DNA from: Ustulina deusta
Taxonomy: Eukaryota; Ascomycota; Sordariomycetes; Xylariales; Xylariaceae
Direction of reading: 5' to 3'
DNA length: 64,000 nt
Assembly: GCA_023159155.1 (NCBI GenBank)
Contig: JAJNNX010000017.1
Coordinates: 806,001 to 870,000 of the forward strand
Shown here: piece by piece, positions 49,565 to 62,507 of the stretch
Position numbering within the stretch: the stretch's first letter is position 1
How the letters are laid out: each line of letters begins with the position of its first letter
Position numbers and translations under genes: made by a program
Notes under the pieces: generated by a model
The model's input: only the letters and a program-made list of their open reading frames with translations
The model's database searches: none
What the model was told of the DNA's origin: nothing

Positions 49565-52500
49565 CTAGCTATTTTTTTTTTTAGTTATAACTACTTATTA
49601 TATAAAAAAAAAAAAAAAGTAATTATATACTATATAACTAACTAAAATATACGTGTAATATTTTATCTAATAAGCGTATTAATTAGATTAGCAATCTAGC
49701 TTTATATATAATAGCTAAATTATTTAGTTGTTTATTTTAAATATAATTGCAAAAAGCAGAATTATAAAGCTAATATTTTAGCTATACGATTAGCTAAAAA
49801 TATAAGCTAAGGGTTACTTAGTAGCTATTTGGATCGAAGCTAAACCAGGTACTTCTAATTTATACGCTAGCAAAGTTTATAATTAGCTAACTTGTTTAGT
49901 TGGTAGGCTTTGTACAAGCAGTTACTAGTTAAAACTTTTAGTATAATACATATATAGCCGAATTAATAAATATTTTTTATATAGAAAGAACGTAAAAATA
50001 AACAAATATATATTGTTTTATATAAAAAAAACGCAAAAGTAGTAAGCAAATATATATTGTTTTATATAAAAAGAACGCAGAAATAGGCAAGTATATATTA
50101 GCTCGTATATAAAAAAGCCCGAACATAAAAAGCACTCAAGTTTTTTACTGTCCTTTATTTTTTATTGCTTTTATAATCTACTGCTTCGTACGTTAGTCCG
50201 TCCTTATATATATATATATATATATATACCTGCACCCACACATATATATACATATATATATATATACACACATACTTATATAATAAACACTATCTAACTA
50301 TTTAGCAATAATAGTTGTATGCTTATTATTATTAAACAAAAGCCTAGATATAACATTATATTACTACTAACAAATAATCCAAACAATTATTGCTTTTTTG
50401 CTATGTTATACATTAATATAAATATTTATTTTTGCTTTATATAATACATTCATATGTATTACTAATATATTAGCTTTTTATATATAAGCTAATAAAGCCT
50501 AGGTTGCCGCTTTACTTTCGGTTAATATTTAGATTTAAGTATTATTAACTAAACTGCTTATACTTATAATTATACAAATCTTTTGTTATAAAGGTTACTT
50601 TTATATAGTCTTTATCTAGTTACGTAGTACTATTATTACTGCTTATATATAGAATGCTTATACGGCCTATAATAGCTTCCTATTCTATAGCTGTTGCTAG
50701 ATTATTAGATTCTAAAATAACGCTTGCGCTACATACGTATAGCAATTATATAGTGCTTAATATAGTTACTATATATATATAAAAAAAGGTTTTGTAAAAG
50801 GGGGGTTCTTAATTATATAATAAAAAAATAAATACTTAAAAAAAAAAAAAATAAAGTTTGTATTATTTTTATTTAGAGTTAATACATTATATATTATTTT
50901 TATTATTCTGATTCTTTTTTTTTTTATAAATGCTATACTTATATAATAACTTTTTATATTTGTTTAATAAATACTTTAATTTATATAGTTAGCTTATTTA
51001 TTAAAACAAAGGTTTTTAATACCTGGTTTAGCGTTTGTTTCGTAAATATATCGGCTAGGTTATCTTTTCTATTAATTTATTATACTTTAAAAATTTCTTT
51101 CTTTTTATACAACTTGCAAAAAAATATAATATTAATTATTAACTGCTTTTTTTATATTATATTTAGCCTTACTAAACAATTATATAATAACTTTAAATCT
51201 AAATATAAAATAATTAAAATTAAAAGTAATTCTAGCAAAGCTATAATCTTTTAAAATATTATACAAAAAGTAATAATACTATTAAATCTATTAATTATAC
51301 TATATAACTTATTTATAAATATGTTTTTAATTATTTATTTATATTTATTTAAGTTCTAGTATATAATATTACTTTTAATTTTAAAGTTTAAATTTTTTTT
51401 TATATAGCGCTCTATACTTAGTATAATAATAAATCTAAGCTAGGAAGTTATATTTATATTATTTGCAAATAATCTATTTATAAAAATAAATAGTTTTATA
51501 TAGTATAAATTAAATAGTATAAACGTTAAGCTATAGTTATAATTATTTATTTATTATTAAATTTTTTTATTTAAATTTTTAATATTATATAATATAAAGT
51601 TTATTATTTAAGCAGCAATACATAAATTATATACTATTTTTAATTAGTAGATACTACTAATATATGCCTCTTTTACCTATTACAAAATATATTTTTAAAT
51701 AAAGTTAGTTATATAAAAATTAACCAAGTTTAGTTAGTTTGTTTAGCCTTTTTAAATCAAAATAATCTTTTTTTTAAATAATAGTATAATTTATTTATTA
51801 TTAAACTTTATAAAGTAGTTTTACTAAAGTACTTCTTTTGGCTTTATATAAAACTTAGTTTATTAAAATTTATATTTTTTTTTTCTAAAAAGCCTAAAAT
51901 TATAAAATTAAACATATTATCTGTTTATAAGCTAATAATATTAAAGTTATACAATAGATTTTTTATAAACAAAAAACATAGGTTATATATAAAAATAGTT
52001 ATCTTTAGTTTTTTGTAGTAATATTAATAATATGTTTTGAACTAGTATAGCTCTAATTTTGCAAGTCCATATAGTAGTTATATAATTTAAAGAATTGTTT
52101 TATCAGAATATTTCAACTTTAGTTCAGATAGCAGTTATATAATGATTTTTTTGGCTAGTTTATCTTTTAACTATATATATACCTATATAATATTTCGGAA
52201 CTTGCTTAAAGCATTAAAATTATAGATTAAAAAAAAGCCTAATATAAGAAATAATTGCTAGCTTATTTATTAAATCGTAAGTAACTAGATAAGAACTATT
52301 TCTTTGTTTTTATTGTTATAGCTTTATATAATAAGTCGGGATTTTTTATATAGTTTAGTTGTTTTTTTTTTAATTTTTTATATAAGCCAGAACTTAAAAA
52401 TCTAAGTATTATTATATTTAGCCGGGTTATATTTTACAAACTAAAATATGCTTTATATAACAAAATTATTAATTTTTGTAACGTCTGATTTTTTGAATAG

Positions 52501-55500
52501 TCCGTTAGATATATTAATTATGCTATTTTTATATAATTTAATAATTAAAGTACAGTTCTATTCTTTTTTAAAAATTAAAAATAACTAGCTAATTTATTAT
52601 ACAAAAGTTATAAAAAATTGTATGGCTTTTTAGAGGTATCTTTGTTTTTTTTATATATTAAGCTTTTAGAAAAATTATATATTTTTTGCTTTTTTGTTCT
52701 AATTATTTAAAAGTATTTTTTTAGTTATATAGTAATAAAGCTTAATTTAGGTCTATTTAAACCGTATTAAGCTATTTATTAAATTAATAATTATATTTAA
52801 CTTTTTAATAGATTTTATTTTATATAGTCTATTCTAGCTTTTTTTTTTTTGTTATATTAAGATTTTGCTTCAGAAAAAAAATAATAATATATTATATAAA
52901 ACTGGTCTATTGCATTAGTTAATTATATAGTTAATTTTAATTTTTGCTTTTTTTTTATGTAACATTTTTATAGCCTTTTTTATAGCTTTTACTTTTTATA
53001 TAATATCAAGCAAAAGAAGTAAGTCCTAGTTAACTTTAAGGTATACTTTAAAGACTAAAAAAGTTAATATAAAGCTATTTGGCTTAATAATATTATTTAG
53101 AACTTTAATTACTATTTATAAAATTAATTTATTTTTTATATAATAATTAATTTTAGCTTTTAATATATTATATATATAATAAAGTAAGCTATATGCTTTA
53201 ATAAGTATTATATAATACTAAAAGCTTATAATTCTAGCTTAGTTCTAAAACTTTTTAAATAAAAAGTTTATACTTAGGTTATATATAATATTATTAAAAG
53301 GTCCTTAATATATATTAATCTAATATTTATATAGTGCTTTTTAAACGTTTTATATAAATATTAATTTAAAAAATATTACTACTTAGAACAATATAGCAGT
53401 ATTAATTATATAAAAGACTTGTTTATTGTTTATTTATATAGTATTAATTATTATTTTATAGTTAAAATTATAATTATTTTTAATTAAAAACTTAAAATAT
53501 TAGAGTGCTTATTTATATAACTAGTAATAATAGCAAAACTTTTAGATCTTTTTTAGAATTAAATAATTAATATTATACCTCGTACAACTAAACATTTTAT
53601 ATAGTTTTTTTGTACAAAAGTATTTAAATTAGCAATAAAACTATTATAGTTCTGTTTTTGTAAAAAATATGCTAGCTTTATGCGGTTTAATATTAAAAAA
53701 TAAATATTTTTATTTATATATAATAAAAATAGTCTTACTGTTTTTTTATATAATAATATTTTTTATATTATTAAAGTATGCTTATAAGCGATTAGCGTTC
53801 TTTAAAAAAAACAGAAATAGTATTGGGCTATTTAGAATATAATATATTGTTATACTAAGGGTATTTTTTATTTGTATAGTACTTATAGCTAAAATTATAC
53901 TATTACTACTGAACCTGATATGTGCGGTTTCTGGTGTCTAATTAACCTTTGTACAAGGGTACAATCTAATATAGGCTTTTAATTATGTTTTTTTTATTAT
54001 TAAATAGTTCGAAGCGCTTATATTTTATAGTTCGCTTTAATATTCCATACAATACTAATTATTTAAGGTAAACTAGTTAAACAGAATATCTGTTTTATAG
54101 TTTTAAATATTTTTTCTAGTTGTATAATATATAAACATATTATTTATTAAAAATTAAGTAAACTAGCTTTTAAATTTTTTGTTTATATTTTTATTACTTT
54201 TATTTAACTTTAAGTACTTTTTATATTTTATTAAATATATTAAAAATTCTTTAAATATAGGTTTAATATTATATATTATTTCGTATAAATTAAAGTACTA
54301 GCTTTTTATATAAGCTTATTCTTAAAAAATATGTTTTATTAACTAATATTTTTCTTTTTAGTATATAAAGCATTTCTTGTTTATATAGTTGCTTTTAAAG
54401 TTCTAGTCCTTTAAATAGTTTTATTATATGTTTAGCTTGTTTAATAATCTAAAAAATCTAAGTCAGTAGCCTTTTATATAATAACTTTAGTTATATCTTT
54501 TATTAATAAAATAAATATTATTATCTTTTTATATAAAATATTTTAGCATATTATCTATTATTACTTAAATATATATTTAAAAATTAAAAAAAAAACCTTC
54601 GTACGTTAGCTTTTAAAATATAAGTACTATAGCTAGTTCAGGTACTTCTTAATATATTTATATAATAGTTATGCCTAGTTAGATTTTTTTTTAGTAGTTT
54701 ATACTAAGTGCTCGTTATACTTTTGTAAGTTTATTAATTATAAGTTTTAGTACTTTGTATAATACTAATTCTAAGTTTTTTTTTTTTATTTATACAAATA
54801 TAATTAAAGTTTAGTTAGCTTAATATTAATTATAGTTTATATTATTATTAAAATAACTATTTATTATATAATAGATCTTATACTATATTTTTTCTGGTTT
54901 AATATAATATATATAATATTTTTTTGTAAAGTTTTCTAAAATGCTTGGAAATATAGCGTAGTATTAGTTTTTTGTTATTTCGAACTATTAATAAGCGTTT
55001 ATAAATAAGCGTGCCTTATTATAAAATAAATTATATAAATAGCTTATATAGTTCTTTTTTTTTTTTTATATTTTTAAAAAAATAGTATATTTTTTAAATA
55101 AAAATAATCTGTTTTATATATTCTTTATAAAAAATAAATCTAAAAAAAAACTATTTAATATAAGTTTTAATATTATATAAAAGTACGCTTGTAGTATAAA
55201 AGTTTAAAAAAAGTTATAAACTATAAAATACTTATATATTAGTTAGAAGTTTAGTTTATAGCCTGTTTTTAATATATAATTATATATTATTTCTAGTATA
55301 TATTAAGTTTTTATAGTTAGTTATATATACTTAAAGTTCTAGTCTTTATAAAGTTAGAATTATATATTCTAGATAAATATTAGTTTAAGCTATATAAGTT
55401 CTAGTTATTTGATTTTTAATTTTAGTTCTGTTTATATAATAAATTAAAAGGTTAAAGTAAGCTAAAAAGTTTTTTAAAAAGTAGCTTAGAGTTATTAACT

Positions 55501-56378
55501 AAGTATAAAAAAAACTAATAATTATTATATAATAAATATTTAAGTTGTTTAGGTTAGAAATCCTAAAAATTTAATAATTTTAAATTTGTTTTATATAATT
55601 GTAGCAAGTTATTTATAAGCCGCATTTTTTTTAACTAACCTTTATATGCTTTTTTTTTTAACTATTATTATAAACTTTATATATATATTTTAGTAAATTA
55701 TATAAAAATAATCCGCTATTTATTTTTTAAAGTTTTTTTAAACGCTTTTTAGAATAGCTATCCGGACCTTTTTATGTTTTAATATTTAACAAATTAATAA
55801 ACAAACTATATATTTATTATAACTTTACTTATATAAAATTTATTAAAGTTTTTATTTTAAAAATTAAAGTTAATATAGTTTTGTATAATTTTTGTACTAA
55901 TATTAATATTTTTAGCAAGTTTTTTATATATAAAGTTCAAGCGTAACTTAGTAGACTCTGCTAAAGTGCTTAATGCTTCTTGTGCTATAATAAAAAAAAA
56001 AAAAAAAATTAAAAAGTTCGTTTAGCTATTATATAACAATATGGTCAAAAATAACACAATTACGTACTATTTTTTTTTTTTTTATATAATACTTCGTTAG
56101 TCCGAAAAAAAAAGTTATATTATATAATAAAAAAATAGATTTTTTTATTCTTTATACAATAAACAAATATCCCGTTAGTCCAAAAAAAAAAGTTATATTT
56201 GCTTTATTTTCGAACAATACATATTAACTAATTAAAAAAAATAATTGTTATATAGTAAAAAAATAAAATACAATATAAAGTCTTTCTTGTTTATAAAAAG
56301 CTTAGCTCCGTTTTTACTTTTGCTAATTTATAGTACTTTTATAGTTAGGTTAAAAATATTTTAGCAATTACTAATTAG

Positions 56379-56665
56379 TATTAAATAAGCTATATATAAT
56401 ATTATATATAAAAATAAATAAATATGTATTAATAGAATATACTATATTATATTATATTTAAATCTTATACTAAAAAAGAAAAAAAAAAGAATGCTTCGTA
56501 TAAAACAGAATTCTTTTTAAAAAAAGAATTCTGCTAGTATACAAACTAAAACAATAAAAGGAAATAAGGTCCCTACAGCCAATAGTCTCCGTACAAAAAC
56601 ATCCGTTCACCTGTGCAATGCACAAGTGCATAATATGGTTATAACTAATGCTAGTTATTCCAACA
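56379..56665 (-). repeat. LTR of copia element 2 (5' LTR in element orientation)
   Basis: 287 bp from TATTAAATAAGC to TTATTCCAACA. It keeps many original G/C bases in its right half (GGTCCCTACAGCCAATAGTC, GTTCACCTGTGCAATGCAC). Confidence 0.85.
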
Positions 56666-57524
56666 ATAGCTTTATTTTTTAAATAAAATATAACTTGTTT
56701 TTTATAAACTATACTATAGTTATATTATATAAATATTAAATATTAAAGTTTTTAGTTTATTAAAAAAAAATTTAAAAATAAAGTTAAAAAAATATTTAAA
56801 AGCTGTTTTAGTGTTATATTTTTGAAAAAAAATATAATTATAGTATATAAATAGATTTATAACGCTATTTTATTACTAAAAATTATTAAAAAAATATAAA
56901 TAATAATTAAAATATAGCTAAAAAATATCTAATTATTATTATTTTTAAAATATATTATATTTAAAAATAAAAATATTATTTATAAAGTTTAACTAATATT
57001 TATATTAATTAATTAATTTAAAATATTTAAATATTAGCTTAAACCGGGCTAAATAAAAATTGTAATATTTATAAAAAACTAAGATTTGTAATATATAACT
57101 TGGAAATTAGCTAGGTATTACTTTTTTTTTAATAATCTACCGCAAAGGCTATTTTTTATAAAAACTAGCAAAGCTTTTAACTAGAAAGCCGAAAAAATTA
57201 TAATTTTAAAAACACACATTAAGCTATTAAAAACTAAACTAACTAAAAAAACTATATTAAAGCATAAATTAATTAAATTGCTATTTGGTTATTATTTTAT
57301 TTATATAACCTATATATAGCAAATCAAGCAAAAATTATAATAGTAAACGCTATATATAAATAAAGCTAGAGATAAAGATGTACTAAAAGCAAAAAAAAAA
57401 AAAACTAAAAATATAATTAAGGTTAGAACGTCTTAATATTTAATAAAAACACTAAGGTTAGCTGTAAATACCATGTTGTGCTATGAATAATGGCTTCGAA
57501 AGTTGGTGGGTGGCTATTTTGGTG

Positions 57525-57566
57525 GCTGGGTCGCGATGGGGTGGTTCGCAAGGGGGGGTGTTAGCT
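57525..57566 (-). repeat. Right TIR of Fot1-like copy B
   Basis: 42 bp, perfect reverse complement of the left TIR. The adjoining inner sequence (TGGCTTCGAAAGTTGGTGGG) matches the inner left end of copy A. Confidence 0.92.
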
Positions 57567-60208
57567 TACATTGGCCTGGCCACTGAGTGCCAGTAGTGTT
57601 ACATATTGAGTAGGCGGAAATGCTTTAGCCTTCGCTTGGTTGATGAGGGCTATACACTGCGGAAGACATAGATCAACCCACGCCCGATCCTTGGCTGACG
57701 TGTCGTCAACAGGAAACATGTGGTACATGACACTCAATCCATGTAATATCAACATGCCAACCTCTGCGGATGGAACCGAGGCACGAACTGTGACTTTGGT
57801 AAGGTCGTGCATCCAAAGGCACTTCCGATTGTTGTCGGCCCGACGCACCAGATTGAGGTCCCAGAGTTTACCAATGGCCGCTTCCCGTCTGACCTCATCC
57901 TGGAATATGTCCTCTAGGAGACTAGGGGGCGTGTGAACCTTCTCTAGTCTGGCTTGGGCAGGCCTTTTTTGCTGACATCTGCGTCTTAAACAAACACCAG
58001 AAGGCCAACACATCCGATTTTTATATGCAATGACAGATTGTGACAAGTGAGCCTCGTTACTTTTTCTCAAATCGGGCCCCTCGCCAATTCGATGCCATAT
58101 GTCGAACGAGGGGATGGCTTCAAGTTCTAGGATAGAGTAGAATCTCAGAACCTCTAGAGAGTCAGGGTATGACTGCTCAAGCGTCTGCAAAATGAGCCCG
58201 AAGTGTTTTGCAATGGAAAGTCGATGATGCGTGTAATCATCATTCCAATCCAACACCTATAAGTACATTAGGCCAATTACAAAGTAACAAATAGTTAGGA
58301 GAACAAATGATCTTACTTGATTTGGCATTCGATTGTATCTAGCAAGAAAAGTATCCAGGTCTAAGTTGTTGAACTTGATGTATGACGCCACTTGATCAAT
58401 AGCATGTGGTAGGAAGCCCAATTCCCTAACGATGCCAACGGCTGACCGAATATTAGCTTCTGATTCCTCACATCCAGTGGTGATCATGAAAATCTCGACA
58501 GTCTCGTCGAGCCCAAGTTCCTTGAGCTCCAACGTGTTATTGGCCGGAAGAGCCAACTTCTCGGTTACCAATCGGAGTTGGGAGCTGACAATGACATGTC
58601 CCGAAGCGTCAACCGGGAGGAGACGACGTATTGTGTCGACTTCTTCTCTTCCAACATTGTCAATCAGGAGAAGCCAATTCTGGATCTTCGACACTGTTCG
58701 GAAGAATAATTGAATCATGGCGAGGTCATCGGAATTAGTATCAGGGGCCGAATTCATTTCCTGCAACATCTCCTGGCACGATGCAGCTAGTTTGGCATGG
58801 GAACCAGCACTGAGGAAAAGCTGACTATAGTAGATGTCCCTGTGTCTTTTCTCATACTCAAGCATCTTATAATAGACATATTAACACGTGGAGTAAGAGG
58901 CGCTCAACGAGCAGGCCTGGGAAGAGATTGCCAATGACTCGAGGGGACTCACCAATTGCGTTTTACCAACACCCGTCATACCGTGAATGCCCACGCAGCA
59001 TCCAATCGCCTCCCCATCAACTATATTGAGTTTATCTTCAAGCCAAGACAGTTCGTCAGCTCTACCTGTGAAGCGATGGGACAGCAGACCCGGCACATAC
59101 GGTAGCCCGAGACTTTGATGGTGGATGCCTGGGACATGGTACGATTTCTTGGGAGGAAATTAGTCACGGCGTCGAGGATAATATCCATTTTATCATGCAG
59201 TTCTATGCTCCTCCATTAGCAGCTTCACGAAAAACACTTTATGACGGATACAGACGGACCGCCAACCTCGAGATAGGTCATAACAGACGTCAGTTGATGG
59301 ATGAGGGTTGCCTTGGCGTCGATGATCTTAAGACAATCTTGAAAGGGGTTTCCAGACTTCGTGATGATCTGCAGAGTGTTGCCTATGAGGTATTCAGCCA
59401 GTACGGTGGAAGGGGTCGCCGCATCCCGTGACCACAGTCAGGTCATGACTTACCGATGCTGGAGGCGGTCACCCTCCTCACGTGAATGCAAAATGTAAGA
59501 TATTCCATATAGATTTCGATAAGATAGGGAAGCAACGGACAAACAGTCTGAGTCCTAACGCTCAGGCAATCCTTATATTTGCTATAAGCAGGAAAGGAAT
59601 CCTGAAGTTGTTTGATGCTGTCGATCACAATGACGGGGATCGATGACACTTCTCTGGCCACCTAGCATAGGATGAGAAGGTTAGACAAGGCATGGCAATG
59701 GAAAGGGAAGCAGTGCAGCGTGTAGATGCTATGCAATAGTCATGAACCGAATCGACTCACAGTACCTATAGAATGGAGCTGAAAAGCAAAGAGAAGGGGC
59801 GGATGATTGGGTACATACTAAAATCAAGACCTTTAAAGAACCCCAGATGAGACAAAAAGTTGAATTGGCCTGGGAAAGAGTATCTAGGGCAGTCGCAATG
59901 AGTCTCAGAGGCTCGAAGAGAGCATTCAGTCTGTGGAAAAAGCGGTGGAATGAGGTCTTGTCGAGCTTGGCGTGGCACTCTCTCTCGACTTTGTCCAATT
60001 CGAACTTGGCCTGCTTTAGAGTTGTGCACGACTTGCTCGATTCTACAAAGGAATCAAATTCGGCCCTTGAAATGACACGACCGACTTTAGCCTCGAGTTG
60101 CGCTATCGCCTCCAAGTATACGTCGTGTTCTAGATCGACACTGCAGAGCGGGGTATTACTACAATGTGCCCCCTTTGCAACACCGAACGTATCATTGACC
60201 TTCCTCAT
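57567..60208 (-). pseudogene. 5' half of disrupted NLR gene: fungal STAND N-terminal domain plus NB-ARC
   Basis: Proposed exons are 60208-59819, 59661-59454, 59382-59267, 59147-58953, 58865-58317 and 58256-57567; all junctions keep frame, with two AAG acceptors less certain. The N-terminal helical domain ends LIWGSLKVLILVAREVSS, the pattern of the domain that opens many fungal NLRs. NB-ARC: FTGRADELSWLE, P-loop GMTGVGKTQL (about 58982-58953), Walker B NWLLLIDNVG, GLPL-like LGFLPHAIDQVASYI, and an MHD-like LWMHDLTKV. The last codons LSGQANV meet the TA of the insertion; reading on gives only one more codon (AGC) before a TAA inside the TIR. The TPR half is at 41735-43501. Joined, the gene encodes 1304 aa. 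Known role of such receptors: non-self recognition and incompatibility-type cell death. Confidence 0.88.
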
Positions 60209-60720
60209 AGTAACCAAGCATCTAAGCAAAGCAAAAAAAGGGAAATGGGTGGCGATGGTGGGGTAAGTGGAATGAGTACGCGATCGGATGAGCTACACTA
60301 AACCATTTCACGAATCTCGGGACAGTCGACAACATCATGGTGGTTAGCTTTGCACCACCTACACATCTTATATGTCAGTAGATATCTACTGAGACAGATA
60401 TTGGGTACCTATGCGGTCAGGATCACCATCCATGAGCTACATGCTGTTGCCTCGCACCGTTCGCCTATTGCCCGATGTTGGTGTTCCATTGGTGCTGTTA
60501 CATCGCGACTCGAGCCTGATAGAGGGGAGGGGGATCTTATTTCGGCTCCGGTACCATCTACTCCTGTCGCAAAGCGCACTTAGCAGGCATTGAAAGGACT
60601 TGAGCCGCACTGTCAGTTCATGGCTCTACGACTATCTCAGCTTGTTCTGCAGCGTTCATGCAACGCTGGCGATAACAATGTCAACACGGCAAATCACAGT
60701 TTCAACACCCTATACCCCTC
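60209..60720. other. Divergent intergenic region between the NLR and the CmcJ-like gene
   Basis: 512 bp with no supported gene; probably the promoters of both neighbours. Confidence 0.45.
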
Positions 60721-62419
60721 ATGAAGGACTCATTCACTGGGCAGTCATGTGTACGGGACGAAGGCTTAGAACAACTTGCATTGGCGAAGCATAATGGACT
60801 ATCGGCCTTGATAGTTCGCGAACTAGGCCTACTAGTTCTAATAACCAAACATTTCGGTGCCCAAGGCTATCTTCCCTTCCATCCATGCCAGCCAACACCC
60901 GGCTCGCAATCACTCCTCAAACTTTGTGTGCCACACGTGGTTGGTATCATAGGCATGGCTCGTTTGGCACTCCCGTTTCTAGACGCCGTCAGCGAGCCTG
61001 ACGAGCATGGGTCTCGTCATCAAGCACTGCTCAGACCCTGGAAGGCATACTGGCCGCCAGAAGAAGGAGGCGAACTACACAGGCTCCTAGATCAGACGTG
61101 CCCCGAAGTCCTCACTTGGCGCTTCCGTTCGGATAGACCTTTCGACAAACCTTGGCAGAAATGGAGCAAGCAAGCAATGCTCATGGGAAAAACTTGCACA
61201 TCTCAAGTCATACCACCCAACGTCGCCCAGCGCGACGCTATCAACCACGGCAATGGCCAAGGAGACGGCGGATTGGCAGTCGGTGAACACCATTGTGGGA
61301 GCTGTCGAGATCGGGTTACAGGGTCGCAAACGATCGATAAGGTAGTAACAGAGCTTGGTCTTAGAGCCGTCAACCCTTCGCAATTCAATTACCTCTCACC
61401 CGACGCTCTGGCCAACTCCGTGAAGCCTTTCCATACTCGTCTCCCATTCCTGGGGCAAATCAAGCGCAGCAACATCGTTGCTCAAGCCTACTCTGACATC
61501 AAGGTCTTCGATATTCATGAACATGAGGATAAATTCATATTGTCAACATCTGGCTTCCAGGTCGTTCGTGTCCCGCGGCACTGCGACCAGTGGACAGATG
61601 GATCTGTGAGAGAGGTTTATTTGCCCGCTATGAGTACATGGTTACAAGAGTTCTTCAGATGCAGGAAGGTAGTCATCTACACATACACGGTAGGTGGCAG
61701 TCTCCATGTCTGAGAGTCCTTCGATCTCTTACATTCTCGGTTTCGATGCGCCGACCAAAACAGAACGACGACAGAACCATGGGTTGGACCGTACATGCGC
61801 GCACATTGTGGTGAGAGTTCCGGGGGTTTCCAACAGGCTCTTATTCTCGTCGAGTTGAGGAGTTGTTTTGACAAACCAAACAGATGTCACCTTGAATTCA
61901 GGCCTGCGAAGACTCGACCTCCATGTGCCAGACGAGGCAGACGAGATACGAAAAGGGCGATTCAGATTCATTAGGTAACGAATCGCAATATCTTACGTTT
62001 GGTGAAATTCCCTAGGATACTAACATGATTGTATAGCGTGTGGCGACCGCTGACTACACCTTACCAGGACCGACCACTCGCTATGCTGGACGGCCGTAGC
62101 TTGTGTCAAGACGATCTTATTGGGGCTGACATCGTATTTCCACACTACTGTGATGAAGGTTACGAGCTTCTACATAGCCCGCATCACCGCTGGTTTTACA
62201 AGCAGCGCATGGATACCGACGAAGTAATAATGTTCAAGCTTTATGACAGCTCACCCGAAGAGGTTCGTTGTAAGTGTTATTGTCTTGTTGCATTAGCCGA
62301 GTATGATCTGATCGGTTCAACGTCTAGTCTGTCCACATTCCGCATTCATCGACCCTTCCGTGCCGCTAGACACACCACCTCGTGCTAATATCGAGATCCG
62401 TGCGTTGCTAGTTGATTGA
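60721..62419 (+). CDS. CmcJ/NvfI-family oxygenase-like gene with in-frame stop and unexplained N-terminal extension
   Basis: Recognisable from about 61370: FNYLSPDALANSVKPF, then DIKVFDIHEHEDKFILSTSGFQVV, VREVYLPAMSTWLQEF, metal-ligand-like RAHCDVT (HxD), VPDEADEIRKGRFRFISVWRPL, SPHHRWFYKQRMDTDEVIMFKLYDS, and CPHSAFIDPSVP near the end. This order is that of the CmcJ (7-alpha-methoxycephem synthase-like) hydroxylase/methyltransferase family common in fungal secondary metabolism. Downstream exons are clear: ...61810, 61884-61974, 62037-62269 and 62328-62419, with canonical sites. The first segment carries TGA at 61711-61713 in the frame that resumes at EPWVGPYMRAHC; the only intron that would remove it is about 27 nt, too short. 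The gene may be a recent pseudogene. The open 200 codons before 61370 match nothing I know. Confidence 0.6.
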
Positions 62420-62507
62420 TACGTGCGACACACGTCACGACAGTCTGGCATTTGGGGATGAAGCGAGTGATTAGGATCAGGAGTTCGCAATGCGTTGTAT
62501 TTACTCA

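Larger units (their letters stand above)
49278..56665 (-). mobile_element. Ty1/copia LTR retrotransposon 2 (- orientation), RIP-degraded
   Basis: 7388 bp, flanked by ATAGC duplications (49273-49277 and 56666-56670). Both LTRs are exactly 287 bp. Read on the minus strand, they begin TGTTGGAATAAC (mutated to TATTAGAATAAC in the plus-left copy) and end TTCAATA (from CA). A purine tract (A13TAGCTAG on the minus strand) lies next to the plus-left LTR, as expected for the 3' end. At 51067-51000 the minus strand reads KDNLADIFTKQTLNQVLKTF, a well-preserved terminal RNase H motif of Ty1/copia. The rest is full of stops. Confidence 0.87.
43504..57566. mobile_element. Fot1/pogo-like transposon copy B with two nested Ty1/copia retrotransposons (14.06 kb)
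   Basis: Perfect 42-bp TIRs (43504-43545 and 57525-57566) and a TA duplication (43502-43503 and 57567-57568) bound the whole. Its own sequence survives as 43504-43981, 48729-49277 and 56671-57566, totalling 1923 bp, and is collinear with copy A in reverse (B left end = A right end). The remainder is two retroelements with 5-bp target duplications. The interior is overwhelmingly A+T through RIP and holds no intact gene. It sits inside an NLR gene between NB-ARC and TPR coding parts. Confidence 0.9.

Noticed and set aside
43504..57566. A giant cargo transposon (Starship-like) or a long AT-rich gene desert
   Set aside because: Length and composition are fully explained by a 1.9-kb Fot1-like element plus two copia elements. 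No tyrosine-recombinase captain gene or cargo genes are visible.
61087..61383. 98-codon minus-strand frame opposite the CmcJ-like gene
   Set aside because: Antisense to an open plus-strand frame and without a convincing family signal. A weak FTDCQSA-like RNase H resemblance is isolated.
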